Source: Actinomadura atramentaria DSM 43919
GTDB lineage: Bacteria; Actinomycetota; Actinomycetes; Streptosporangiales; Streptosporangiaceae
Length of the DNA: 64,000 bases
Direction of reading: 5' to 3'
NCBI RefSeq assembly: GCF_000381885.1
Contig: NZ_KB907215.1
Location: forward strand, 52,444-116,443
Shown piece by piece: positions 50,489 through 59,344 of this stretch. Numbering within the stretch: position 1 is the stretch's first letter; every line of letters begins with the position of its first letter. The translations under genes and the position numbers were made by a program. Under the pieces are notes generated by a model that saw only the letters and a program-made list of their open reading frames with translations, was not told where the DNA came from and made no database searches.

Positions 50489-51147
50489 GCCCGGCCCCTA
50501 CCCGGGAGCGGGCGCGCGATGGAGAGCACGGCGAGACCGGCCGCGAGGCCGAGCGCCGCGCCGCCGATCACGTCCGTCGCCCAGTGGACGCCCAGGTAGA
50601 CGCGGCTGAACCCGACCGTCAGCACCCCGGCGGCCGCGGCCGCCCAGACGGCGGCGGCCGGAAGAGTCCGCGTCCGCGCGGCGGCGAGCGCGGCGAGGAC
50701 GACGAGCAGCGCGGCCGTCATCGCGGTGTGCCGCGACGGGAACGAGTAGTCGGTCTCGGTGACGACCCAGTACGCGCGCGGCGGCCGGACCCGGTCGGTG
50801 AGGTCCTTCACGACCGTCGCCGCCGCCACCGACGCGACGCCCGCCGCGCCCACCAGCGCGAGCGGCCGCCACGACCGCGCCGTCCACGCCAGCGCGCCCG
50901 CCGCCAGCAGCGCGACGACGGCCAGCGGCGGCCCGGCCGCGTCGGTGACGCCCGTGAGCACGGTGTTCAGGACGTGGTCGCGGTGGTCCGCGAGCCCGCG
51001 CAGCACCGCCCGGTCGAGCCGCCCGGCGGGGCGGCGGACGGCGACGGCCGCGTCCGCCAGGAAGACGAGCAGGGCCAGCGCGAGCCAGCCGAGCGGCCCG
51101 AACCGCAGCACGAGCGGCGGGACGGCGTTGGAACGAGCAGGCGGCAT
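50485..51147 (-). CDS. PAP2-superfamily phosphatase 2
   Basis: 220 residues, about six membrane helices. VKDLTDRVRPPRAY, SFPSRHTAMTAAL and FSRVYLGVHWATDVIGG are intact phosphatase motifs. It probably acts on polyprenyl or phosphatidic acid phosphates. The ATG at 51147 shares a base with the MFS stop, so MFS-PAP2-PAP2 form an operon. Confidence 0.9.
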   Translation of the reverse strand: MPPARSNAVPPLVLRFGPLGWLALALLVFLADAAVAVRRPAGRLDRAVLRGLADHRDHVLNTVLTGVTDAAGPPLAVVALLAAGALAWTARSWRPLALVGAAGVASVAAATVVKDLTDRVRPPRAYWVVTETDYSFPSRHTAMTAALLVVLAALAAARTRTLPAAAVWAAAAAGVLTVGFSRVYLGVHWATDVIGGAALGLAAGLAVLSIARPLPGRGRA

Positions 51148-52322
51148 CAGGCGACTCCCTGGGAATTCACGGCGCGCGTCGCGTACAGCAGCACCAGCGC
51201 GACGACCTGGACTCCGGCGACGACCCCGGCCGTCAGCGCGACCGAGACCTCGTACAGCGCGCCGACGAGCACCCCGCCGACCAGGCTCGCCGCGCCGACC
51301 GCGCCCGCGAACACGCCGTAGGCCGTCGCGCGCCGCGCCGGCGGGACGAGGTCCGCGACGGTGGCCCGCAGCGTCGACTCCTGCACGCCCAGGGCCGCGC
51401 CCCACACGAGCGACCCGGCGACGGCGGCCCCGAGTGTCCCGGCGAACGCCAGCGGCGGGACGGCCGCCGTCAGCACGGGCAGGACGGCGAGCGTCCGCGC
51501 GCCGTACCGGTCGTACAGCCAACCGGTGGCGAGCGCGGCGACCGCGTCGGCGGCCATCGCGGCGGCGTACAGGACGGGCACCCACGCCGCCGACAGCAGG
51601 TGGTTCTCCACAAGGTGGTACGAGAGGAGCCCGAACGTCGCGAACCCCGCGGTGGTCGCGGCGGTGAAGGCCGCGTACGTCCAGAACGCGGCGGGCAGCC
51701 GTCCGTCCGCGACGCTCGCGGGCCGCTCGTACCGCGACGGGTCGGCGACGCGCCCGCGCAGCCACACCAGCAGCGCCAGCACGAGCGCCCCGGGCACGGC
51801 CAGCACGCCCAGCGCCGCCCCGTATCCGCCGGACCACGCGAGCACCCCCGCGACCAGCAGCGGCCCGGCGAACGCGCCGACCTGGTCCATCGCCTCGTGG
51901 ACGGCGAAGCCCCGGCCGCGTCCGGTGGCGGCGGTGGCGAACGACAGCAGCGTGTCCTTGGCGGGTGACCGGACGGCCTTGCCGACCCGCTCCGCCAGCA
52001 CGAGCGCGCACGCCGTCCACAGCGCGCCGGCGAACCCGAGCAGCGGCACCGACACGACCGTCAGCGCGTAACCGGAGATCGCGAGGCCCCAGAACCGGCG
52101 CGTGCGGTCCGCGAGCGGCCCCGACACCAGCCGCAGGCCGAGCGCCGCCGCCTCCCCCGCGCCCGTCACCGCGCCGACGACCAGCGCGGACGCGCCGAGC
52201 GACGCCAGCAGCGGCCCGGTGACCGACCGCGCGCCCTCGTAGACGGCGTCGGCGAGCATGCTGACCGCGCCGAACCAGAGCACGAAACGCCACGGCCGCA
52301 TCCCGGACGCTTCCCGGTCCAT
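51147..52322 (-). CDS. MFS transporter
   Basis: 391 residues, about 12 helices (PWRFVLWFGAVSMLADAVYE is the first; FWGLAISGYALTVVSVPLLG the third-fourth). The loop 2-3 motif LVSGPLADRTRRF and the repeat GWLYDRYGARTLA fit the major facilitator family. It resembles the set of small actinobacterial MFS proteins of unknown substrate. Operon with the two PAP2 genes. Confidence 0.88.
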   Translation of the reverse strand: MDREASGMRPWRFVLWFGAVSMLADAVYEGARSVTGPLLASLGASALVVGAVTGAGEAAALGLRLVSGPLADRTRRFWGLAISGYALTVVSVPLLGFAGALWTACALVLAERVGKAVRSPAKDTLLSFATAATGRGRGFAVHEAMDQVGAFAGPLLVAGVLAWSGGYGAALGVLAVPGALVLALLVWLRGRVADPSRYERPASVADGRLPAAFWTYAAFTAATTAGFATFGLLSYHLVENHLLSAAWVPVLYAAAMAADAVAALATGWLYDRYGARTLAVLPVLTAAVPPLAFAGTLGAAVAGSLVWGAALGVQESTLRATVADLVPPARRATAYGVFAGAVGAASLVGGVLVGALYEVSVALTAGVVAGVQVVALVLLYATRAVNSQGVA

Positions 52323-52558
52323 GAGCACGGCGGTCTCCCCACTCGCGGCCGCCTCCACCGGGAGGCGGCGTCGTCGCAAGCAGGGACCGTTGGCGGCGGA
52401 CGCCGCGGTTCGGATGCGGCGAGCCCCACCGCCGCCGCGGCGCGAAGCGCCGCGAGACCCCAACCCTACCGACCCCGTCCGGCGCCCGCGCGGCCGAGTA
52501 GTTTCCGGCCGGTCGCTGAGTAGGAGCGCTCAGGCGCGGCGCGGCCGGGCGGACGAGC

Positions 52559-52903
52559 ATGGTCGGCATGTCCCGTCTTTTTGCCGCGTTCGCGTTCGCG
52601 GAGCGCTCGCCGTTCGACCGCGTCCGGCTCGTCGTGGCCGTCGCGTACGCAGCGCTCGTCCTCGCCGTCGCCCTGATGGTCCTCGCGGTCGAGACGTTCT
52701 CGGCCGATCCCGGTTTCGTCGGCGTCTGGCTGGTGTTCGTCACCTCGCCGACGTCGTTGCTGATCATGCCGGCGCTGGCACTGTTCGACGACCTGCCGAT
52801 CGTGTTCGGCCAGATCGCTTTCTACGTGGTGGCCCTGAGCGCTGGCACGTTCCACACATGGCTGGTCTGGCCCCGCCGCCGCGTGTTCCCCGAACTCGGC
52901 TGA
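52559..52903 (+). CDS. SCO4225-family small membrane protein
   Basis: 114 residues, starting MVGMSRLFAAFAFAERSPFD. Three helices: RLVVAVAYAALVLAVALMVL, WLVFVTSPTSLLIMPALALF and IVFGQIAFYVVALSAGTFHT. This is the pattern of the SCO4225 family found in streptomycetes next to the senX3-regX3 region. Function unknown. It is convergent with regX3. Confidence 0.7.
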   Translation: MVGMSRLFAAFAFAERSPFDRVRLVVAVAYAALVLAVALMVLAVETFSADPGFVGVWLVFVTSPTSLLIMPALALFDDLPIVFGQIAFYVVALSAGTFHTWLVWPRRRVFPELG

Positions 52904-52914
52904 GGCCATACCGC

Positions 52915-53595
52915 CTACGGCTCGAACTTGTACCCGAGTCCGCGCACGGTGATGATGTGCCGGGGCGTGGACGGAACGTCCTCGATCTTCGCCCGCAGCC
53001 GCTTGATGTGGACGTCCAGCGTCTTGGTGTCCCCGACGTAGTCCGCGCCCCACACCCGGTCGATGAGCTGCATCCGCGTCAGAACCCGGCCCGCGTTGCG
53101 CAGCAGGACTTCCAGAAGTTCGAACTCCTTGAGCGGAAGCTGCACGCTCTCGCTGCCGACCGTGACGACGTGCCGTTCCACGTCCATCCGGACGGGCCCG
53201 GCCTCCAGCGTCGCGACGATCGGTTCGCCGACCTCGCCCCGGCGGCGCAGCACGGCGCGCATCCGGGCGATCAGCTCGCGCGTGGAGAACGGCTTGGTGA
53301 CGTAGTCGTCCGCGCCGAGTTCGAGCCCAACGACCTTGTCCACCTCGCTGTCCTTGGCCGTCAGCATGATCACGGGCACGCTGGAGCGGGAGCGCAGCTC
53401 GCGGCACACCTCGGTGCCGGGCAGCCCGGGGAGCATCAGGTCGAGGAGGACGAGGTCGGCCCCGGCCCGGTCGAACTGCTCCAGCGCGTCCGGCCCGGTG
53501 GCGGCGACGGCCACCTCGAAGCCCTCCTTGCGCAGGTTGTACGACAGGGCGTCGCTGAACGACTCCTCGTCTTCGACGACGAGCACGCGGGTCAC
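52915..53595 (-). CDS. regX3: Response regulator RegX3 (PhoP-type phosphate control)
   Basis: 226 residues from GTG 53595. Receiver: LVVEDEESFSDAL, phospho-Asp in LVLLDLMLPGLPG, MLTAKDSEVDKVVGLELGAD and the TKPFS lysine. C-terminal winged helix: LKEFELLEVLLRNAGRVLTR, VWGADYVGDTKTLDVHIKRL, and ITVRGLGYKFEP end. Together with SenX3 it controls the phosphate-starvation regulon. It directly follows senX3. Confidence 0.95.
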   Translation of the reverse strand: MTRVLVVEDEESFSDALSYNLRKEGFEVAVAATGPDALEQFDRAGADLVLLDLMLPGLPGTEVCRELRSRSSVPVIMLTAKDSEVDKVVGLELGADDYVTKPFSTRELIARMRAVLRRRGEVGEPIVATLEAGPVRMDVERHVVTVGSESVQLPLKEFELLEVLLRNAGRVLTRMQLIDRVWGADYVGDTKTLDVHIKRLRAKIEDVPSTPRHIITVRGLGYKFEP

Positions 53596-53627
53596 GGTGG
53601 TGCCTCCTGGCGGGTGGTGCGTCGGGT

Positions 53628-54821
53628 TCAGGGGTTCGTCCGGGACTCGGCGGTCCCGGTGGTCAGCAGGGGGAGCCGGAGGGTGAACGTCGAGCCGTGC
53701 CCCTCCTCGCTCCACACGGTCACCTCGCCGTGGTGCTTGGTGGCGACGTGCTTGACGATGGCGAGGCCGAGCCCGGTCCCCCCGGTCTGCCGGGAGCGGG
53801 CCGGGTCGACGCGGTAGAAGCGCTCGAACACGCGCCGCAGGTCGGCGGCGGGGATGCCGATGCCCTGGTCGGTGACGTTGACCTCGACGTGCGGGCCGCC
53901 CTCGTCGCTCTCGGCCGCGCGCGTGGACACCACGACTCGGGTGTTCTCCGGGCTGTAGGCGACGGCGTTGTCGACGAGGTTCCGCAGTGCCGTGACGAGC
54001 AGTTCCTCGTCGCCGCGCACCTTCAGCCCGGCCGCGCCGCCGGACGCCAGGTCGATGTTCTTCGACGCCGCCTTGATCTGGCTGCGGTCGAGCGCCTCGG
54101 CGACGACGTCGTCCAGCGCGACGGGCCGCGTGTCGGGCAGCGGCTCCTCGCCCTGCACGCGCGACAGCGTCATGAGGTCCTGGACGAGGTTGGTGAGCCG
54201 CACCGACTCGTGCTGCATCCGCCCGGAGAACCGGCGGACGGCCTCGGGGTCGTCGGCGGCGCCCTCGACGGTCTCGGCGAGCAGCGCCAGCGCGCCGACC
54301 GGCGTCTTCAGCTCGTGGCTGACGTTGGCGACGAAGTCGCGGCGGATGGCCTCGACGCGGCGCAGCTCCGTCAGGTCCTCCGCGAGGACGAGCACGAGCC
54401 CGTGCGTGCCGAGCGGCGCGACGCGCACCGCGAACCAGCGGCCCTCCCGGCGGGCGCGGCCGCGCGCCCCGCCGAGCTGGACCTCGGTCTCGCGGATCTC
54501 CCCGTCCCGGCGGACGAGCCGCGCCATCGCCAGCAGCTCGTCCACGACGAGCCGGTCCTCGCTGACGATCCCGAACGCGCGCGCGGCGGGACTCGCGCGC
54601 AGCACGCGGTCCTCCCCGTCCACGACGACGGCGGACGAGCGGAGGACGCTGAGGACGGTCGCCACGCCGGGCGGCAGCCCCGCGCCCTGGTCCCAGGGGG
54701 AGCGCGCGCTCGCGGGGACGCGCTGGGCGCGTTCGGTGAGCCGCACGGCGAGCCCGGCGGCCAGCCCGATCGCGAGCCCCGCGACCCCCGTGAGCCCCGC
54801 CGCGACTATCTCTGCCTGCAC
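53628..54821 (-). CDS. senX3: Sensor histidine kinase SenX3
   Basis: 397 residues from GTG 54821. One N-terminal membrane helix pair (VAAGLTGVAGLAIGLAAGLA), a PAS-like domain (VLRSSAVVVDGEDRVLRASP), H-box FVANVSHELKTPVGAL, N-box LVDNAVAYSPENTRV, G boxes VTDQGIGIPAADL and GGTGLGLAIVKHVA. It is the partner of regX3 and divergent from phoU, the usual actinobacterial order. Confidence 0.95.
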   Translation of the reverse strand: MQAEIVAAGLTGVAGLAIGLAAGLAVRLTERAQRVPASARSPWDQGAGLPPGVATVLSVLRSSAVVVDGEDRVLRASPAARAFGIVSEDRLVVDELLAMARLVRRDGEIRETEVQLGGARGRARREGRWFAVRVAPLGTHGLVLVLAEDLTELRRVEAIRRDFVANVSHELKTPVGALALLAETVEGAADDPEAVRRFSGRMQHESVRLTNLVQDLMTLSRVQGEEPLPDTRPVALDDVVAEALDRSQIKAASKNIDLASGGAAGLKVRGDEELLVTALRNLVDNAVAYSPENTRVVVSTRAAESDEGGPHVEVNVTDQGIGIPAADLRRVFERFYRVDPARSRQTGGTGLGLAIVKHVATKHHGEVTVWSEEGHGSTFTLRLPLLTTGTAESRTNP

Positions 54822-54893
54822 ACTCCGGATCGTAAGCGCCGCGCGCCGCCGCGCAGCACTCCGGGCGTCCGCCGGGGGCGTCGTTCGTCCAAA

Positions 54894-54926
54894 GTTCACC
54901 TGTCCATGCGTCCCTGTTCATCCCGG
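54894..54926. promoter_or_regulatory. PHO box (RegX3/PhoP site) between senX3 and phoU
   Basis: Three 11-bp units occur in line: GTTCACCTGTC, CATGCGTCCCT and GTTCATCCCGG. The first and third match the streptomycete PHO-box unit G-(G/T)-TCA-YYY-R-(G/C)-G. It lies between the divergent senX3 (54821) and phoU (55008) starts, so both may be under phosphate control. Confidence 0.7.
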
Positions 54927-55007
54927 AAAGGAAGGCTGTGGCGTGGGCGAGTCCGCCCCCGGGAGGCCCCCCGGCCCCCGCCTCCGCTCAAAGATTCGGG
55001 AAAAACT

Positions 55008-55673
55008 GTGCGCGACGCCTACCACGAGGAGCTCGACTCCCTTTCCGACCGGCTGGTCGAGATGACCCGGCTGGTCCGCTCCGCGATGGCCCGCGCGGTG
55101 ACCGCCCTGCTGGACGCCGACCTGCGGCTGTCGGAGGAGGTCATCAGCGGGGACGAGCACATCAACAGGATCGACGCCGAGCTGGAGGAGACCGTCTTCG
55201 ACCTGATGGCCCGGCAGCAGCCCGTCGCGGGCGACCTGCGGACGGTCGTGACGGCGCTGCGGATGAGCGGCGACCTGGAGCGGATGGGCGACCTCGCCGT
55301 CCACATCGCCAAGACGGCGCGGCGGCGGCACCCGGAGACGGCGGTGCCGCCGGAGCTGCAGGCGACGGTGCTGCAGATGGGGCAGATCGCGGAGCGGATG
55401 GTCGCGAAGGCCGGCAGCGTCATCGCGTCGAAGGACGTCGAGCTGGGTCTGGAGCTGGACGCCGACGACGACGCGATGGACCGCCTGCACCGCAAGCTGT
55501 TCGACATCCTGCTGTCCCCGAAGTGGAAGCACGGCGTGGAGCCCGCCGTGGACATCACGCTCGCGGGCCGCTACTTCGAGCGCTTCGCCGACCACGCGGT
55601 CGTCGTCGCGGAGAACGTCGTGTACCTGGTGACGGGCAAGCGGCCGGAGGACATCGTCGACGACCTCGCCTGA
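55008..55673 (+). CDS. phoU: Phosphate-signalling protein PhoU
   Basis: 221 residues from GTG 55008. The two three-helix bundles are visible in MTRLVRSAMARAVTALLDAD and MGQIAERMVAKAGSVIASKD, with metal-binding motifs ERMGDLAVHIAK and ERFADHAVVVAENVV. PhoU links the Pst phosphate transporter to the SenX3 kinase. It lies divergently from senX3. The pst genes are not in the window. Confidence 0.95.
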   Translation: MRDAYHEELDSLSDRLVEMTRLVRSAMARAVTALLDADLRLSEEVISGDEHINRIDAELEETVFDLMARQQPVAGDLRTVVTALRMSGDLERMGDLAVHIAKTARRRHPETAVPPELQATVLQMGQIAERMVAKAGSVIASKDVELGLELDADDDAMDRLHRKLFDILLSPKWKHGVEPAVDITLAGRYFERFADHAVVVAENVVYLVTGKRPEDIVDDLA

Positions 55674-55717
55674 CGTTCTTCGGTCAGAACGGCGGCGGCG
55701 TCCCGGCGGAGCGCGGC

Positions 55718-57319
55718 CTAACGCGCGGTCCGGTCGAGCAGGCCGAACCGGCGGAGCAGGTCGAGCAGCGTGGACGGGTCGTCGGCCCGGCGCTCGGCCA
55801 GATCCGCGCGCGGGGTGTGGGCGAGTTCCAGGACGGCGTCGGTGAACGCGACGGCCTGGCGGCGGACGGCGCGGGTGTCCACGAAGCGCATCGTCGGCAT
55901 CCCCGCGTTCAGGAGATAGGCGGGGCCGGAGATGAACTGGAACGACGGCAGCGCGGCGATCCGCCACAGGCCCTCGCCGTCGCCCGGCCACCAGAACCCG
56001 CTGGGCGACTCGCCGCGCTGGACGTCCGGCAGGAACGGGCGCATGACGCGCGGGTCGCCCACCGCCGACCGCCGGTGCGCGCGCCGCGCCGCGCCGATCA
56101 TCGCGGGGTGCGGCGAGCTGAAGCAGATGGCGGTCTCGTAGCCGGGGCCGATCTCGTACGTGCCGTCCGCGCGGGGCAGCCAGGGGCGCGCGCCGAGGTG
56201 CTCGATGCTCATCGCGGCGGCCGTCCGGGCGACGAGGCCGTCCGCGTTGCGGCGCAGGAACGTGTCGGTGCCGATCGTCCCGGCCATGTGGCCGGTGCTC
56301 ATCACGACGAGCACTGATCTCGGCAGCAGGTCGCGCGGGATTCTGGCGAGGTACTGCGCCATCGCCAGGATCGCCTCGGGGCCGTTCTCCTCCAGGCCGT
56401 TGGTGCCGTCCGTGTGCGACTGCACCATGATCAGCTCGTCGGACGCGCCGGGGATGATCCCGTACAGGTTCGGCGTCGTGATCCGCTCGACGGCGGCCTC
56501 CAGCCGCAGCCGGACGCTGCCTCCGGCCCGCGCGACGTCGGTGAGCTTCGAGCCGGTGTCCCTGTCCACGATCAGCGACGGGATGCCCCGGATGATCCCG
56601 TCGTAGGGCAGGTACTGGCCGCGCGCGACGTCGGCGGGCAGGTCGAGGACGATGATCAGCCCGACCGCGCCGGCGGCTTTGTGACCGTCCATCTCGCCGC
56701 CCGCCGACATGCCGCCGAACCACGGGCGGTCGTAGACGGCGAGGGGGTTGTAGCCGGACGCGTGCTCGGGCTGCCAGGGGGTGTCCCAGTCGATGATGTC
56801 CATGAACAGGTACGGGATCTGCGGGGGGCGCACCGTGACGAGGCCGATCGTGCCGCTCTTCGGCTCGGTGGACAGCGGCGCGGTCACGCCCTGCGGGCCG
56901 GTCGATCCCGAGTACGGGACGTACCAGGACACATCAACGGCTCCGGCGTTCTGCCCGCCGATGACGTCCAGGCTCCAGGCGGACGGTTCCCAGCGCGTCA
57001 GCGGCACCGGGTCGGTCCGGACGTTCTGGATGCCGACGCGCGCCATGCGTTCGGCGAGGTTGTCGATGTAGGCGTTGTGCGTCTTGCCGCCGGTGGCGCG
57101 CAGGCCGATGTCATCGACGGCTTCCTGCCAGGCGTGGATCTGCTCCCACGGCATGAACTGGCCGTCCGCGACGCGCAGAGCGGCGTCGCCGGTCAGTGCG
57201 GCACCGGGCCACGCCACCGCCCGCGCGGCCGGAGCAAGCCAAGCCCCGGCGGCGAGCCCACCGAGAACCGCCGCGCCACCGGTGAGCACTGTGCGGCGGT
57301 CGAACGAGGCAGCCGTCAT
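55718..57319 (-). CDS. Tat-exported M28-like peptidase with PA domain
   Basis: 533 residues. The start MTAASFDRRTVLTGGAAVLG is a twin-arginine-type signal (DRRTVLTGG). A PA-like insert follows (GLIIVLDLPADVARG), then the peptidase fold: IMVQSHTDGTNGLEENGPEA, VVMSTGHMAGTIGTD, and EHLGAR. Of the zinc ligands, H-x-D (SHTDG) and E-E/N are recognisable, but the last histidine cannot be placed with certainty. Substrate unknown. Confidence 0.8.
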   Translation of the reverse strand: MTAASFDRRTVLTGGAAVLGGLAAGAWLAPAARAVAWPGAALTGDAALRVADGQFMPWEQIHAWQEAVDDIGLRATGGKTHNAYIDNLAERMARVGIQNVRTDPVPLTRWEPSAWSLDVIGGQNAGAVDVSWYVPYSGSTGPQGVTAPLSTEPKSGTIGLVTVRPPQIPYLFMDIIDWDTPWQPEHASGYNPLAVYDRPWFGGMSAGGEMDGHKAAGAVGLIIVLDLPADVARGQYLPYDGIIRGIPSLIVDRDTGSKLTDVARAGGSVRLRLEAAVERITTPNLYGIIPGASDELIMVQSHTDGTNGLEENGPEAILAMAQYLARIPRDLLPRSVLVVMSTGHMAGTIGTDTFLRRNADGLVARTAAAMSIEHLGARPWLPRADGTYEIGPGYETAICFSSPHPAMIGAARRAHRRSAVGDPRVMRPFLPDVQRGESPSGFWWPGDGEGLWRIAALPSFQFISGPAYLLNAGMPTMRFVDTRAVRRQAVAFTDAVLELAHTPRADLAERRADDPSTLLDLLRRFGLLDRTAR

Positions 57320-57591
57320 GGGACGTCCCTTCGGGGCGGGATCAGAACAGGACCGAGAAGCCGCCGCGCGCCCGATCCCGTGTCGGCACCGCCGGTTCGC
57401 GTCGGACGCGCCGGAGCCTGCGGCGGTCGCCCCGATTAAAAGGACATCCATGTCTGTTTGTCAATGGGCACCGCCCGCCCACCCGGCAGAGCGCCGCCGC
57501 CGAACTGTCACCATGCCGTCATGGTCAACCGGGCCTGCGGGACGGTACTCCTCTGCGTGTACCTCGAACCGAGCCGCAGAAGGGACGCAGC

Positions 57592-57705
57592 ATGGGCAAG
57601 CACGACAGCGATGATCAGAAGGAGATCGAGGGCGACGGTCGGCAGCAGGGCCGCCCGATCCCCCCGGCCGACCCCGGCAAGGGCGACGGAAAGCGCGGCA
57701 GGTGA
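57592..57705 (+). CDS. Candidate imiditide precursor peptide (37 residues)
   Basis: A short gene at ATG 57592 encodes 37 residues: MGKHDSDDQKEIEGDG, then RQQGRPIPPADPGKGDGKRG and a final Arg. It is highly charged, with two Gly-Asp-Gly sites (about residues 13-15 and 31-33) where Asp methylation readily leads to aspartimide. Its stop overlaps the GTG of a PIMT-like methyltransferase (57702). Small charged peptides next to a lone PIMT-type enzyme define the imiditide RiPPs (founder from Nonomuraea maritima). Class assignment is by context and enzyme type. Confidence 0.7.
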   Translation: MGKHDSDDQKEIEGDGRQQGRPIPPADPGKGDGKRGR

Positions 57706-59294
57706 GCGACGCGGCGGCGCGGATCGACGCGCTCGCCGACGCGCTGCTCGCGCGCGGCGACATCACCGACCCCGCGTGGCGGGACGTCCTGCACGCCGTG
57801 CCCCGGCACCTGTTCGTCCCGCGCGCGGCGTGGGCGGCCACGCCGGGCCGGCCGCGCCGCCGCATCGACGCCGACGCCGATCCGGACGGCTGGTGGGACG
57901 CGGTGTACGACCCGTCCACGGCGATCCTCACCCAGTTCGACGACGGCGCGGGCGACGAGCGGCGGGCGCCGACGTCCTCGCTCTCGGCCCCGGATGTCGC
58001 GCTGCCGTTCCTGGAGTCGCTGCACCCGTTCGGCGGGCAGCGGGTTCTCGACGTCGGGACGGGGACGGGCTGGACGGCGGCGGCGCTCGGCGTCCGCGTC
58101 GGCGACCGGAACGTCGTGTCGGTCGAGGTGGACGCGCGCGTCGCCGCACGGGCCGCCGCGAACCTCGACGCCGCCGGGCGCACGCCGATCCTCGTCATCG
58201 GCGACGCCGCGACGGCCGAGATCGCACCGGGCGAGGCCGCACCGCGTGACACCGGGCCGGGCGGAACCGCACCGCACAGAACCGCACCGCACGGAACCGC
58301 ACCGCACGGAACCGCACCGCACGGAACCGCACCGCGCGGAACCGGGCCAAGCGAACCCGGGCCGCGCGACACCGGGCCAAGCGATGCAGGACCGCGCGAG
58401 GCCGGACCGCGCGGAACCGCACCGCGTGACACGGGGCCGGGCGAGGCCGGACCGCGCGAGGCCGGACCGGGCGGAAGCAGGCCGGGCGGCGCGGGACCGC
58501 GCGGAAGCGGGCCGGACAGCGCGGGGCCGGGCGGTGCGGGACCGGGCGATGCTGACTCGCGCGGTATCGGACCGTGCGGCGCCGAACCGCGCAGCGCTGG
58601 ACCAGGCGACGCCTGTCCGGGCGCGGCCCCGGCGGCGCTGCCGGACGGGCCGCCGTTCGATCTCGTCCACGTCGCGTGCGGCGTGACGGCGGTCCCGGCT
58701 GCGTGGGTCGCGGGCACCCGGCCGGGCGGCGCGCTGGCGCTCCCGTGGATGCCGGACTTCGGGTACGGCTTCCGGGTGTGCCTCGCCGTCCTCCCGGACG
58801 GAACGGCGACGGGACGGCTGGCCGGGTCGGCCGGGTACATGATGCTGCGCGCCCAGCGCGGCCACCGGGGGACGCCCGCGCGCCGGTGGGCGGAGGCGGC
58901 GGGGCCGCCGCGCCGCTCGTCCACCCGGCTCGACCCGCGCCTGCTCGTGCTCACCCCGGGCGGCGGGCTCGCGGCGGCGATGGCCGGGCTCGTCCCCGGC
59001 GTCCGCGCCGACCTCGGGGGCGACCCGGAGCCGACCGGCGAGGCCACCCTGTGGCTACTGGACGCCGCCGGACCCGGCGGAGCGTGGGCGTCGGTGGACT
59101 ACGCCCCCGGACGGACGGAGTTCGAGGTCGAACAGGCAGGCGACCGCGACCTGTGGGCCGAGGCGGAGTCCGCGTTCTTCCAGTGGCTCCGCTGGGGCCG
59201 CCCACCACTGCACCGCTTCGGCCTCACCGTCACGCCCACGGGCCAGCACGTCTGGCTGGACGCCCCCGCCAACCCACTCCACCCGCCCCGCTGA
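57702..59294 (+). CDS. PIMT-like O-methyltransferase (RiPP-associated), with low-complexity insert
   Basis: GTG 57702, 530 residues. DVLHAVPRHLFVPRAAW is the PIMT N-terminal pattern, VLDVGTGTGWTAAALG (about 115-130) binds SAM, and FDLVHVACGVTAVPAAW is the later core strand. The C-terminus (LRWGRPPLHRFGLTVTPTGQ, then HVWLDAP) is the motif unique to RiPP-linked PIMT enzymes. Between ILVIGDAATAEIAPG and PPFDLVHV, residues about 174-310 are Gly/Pro/Ala/Thr repeats, some in five-residue units such as GTAPH, which enlarges the protein by about 130 residues. It should methylate Asp of the upstream peptide. Confidence 0.85.
   Translation: MSDAAARIDALADALLARGDITDPAWRDVLHAVPRHLFVPRAAWAATPGRPRRRIDADADPDGWWDAVYDPSTAILTQFDDGAGDERRAPTSSLSAPDVALPFLESLHPFGGQRVLDVGTGTGWTAAALGVRVGDRNVVSVEVDARVAARAAANLDAAGRTPILVIGDAATAEIAPGEAAPRDTGPGGTAPHRTAPHGTAPHGTAPHGTAPRGTGPSEPGPRDTGPSDAGPREAGPRGTAPRDTGPGEAGPREAGPGGSRPGGAGPRGSGPDSAGPGGAGPGDADSRGIGPCGAEPRSAGPGDACPGAAPAALPDGPPFDLVHVACGVTAVPAAWVAGTRPGGALALPWMPDFGYGFRVCLAVLPDGTATGRLAGSAGYMMLRAQRGHRGTPARRWAEAAGPPRRSSTRLDPRLLVLTPGGGLAAAMAGLVPGVRADLGGDPEPTGEATLWLLDAAGPGGAWASVDYAPGRTEFEVEQAGDRDLWAEAESAFFQWLRWGRPPLHRFGLTVTPTGQHVWLDAPANPLHPPR
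58222..58630 (+). repeat. Degenerate 15-bp tandem repeat inside the methyltransferase gene
   Basis: Units like GGAACCGCACCGCAC recur every 15 bases, nearly exact from about 58268 to 58340 and then more degenerate (GCGAGGCCGGACCGC type) to about 58630. The reading frame is kept throughout. The unit encodes five residues (GTAPH/GTGPS/EAGPR types). Confidence 0.85.
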
Positions 59295-59344
59295 CCCACC
59301 CCGAAAAGCGGCGGCCAATACCCGATCGGCGAGTTGGTTGGGGG

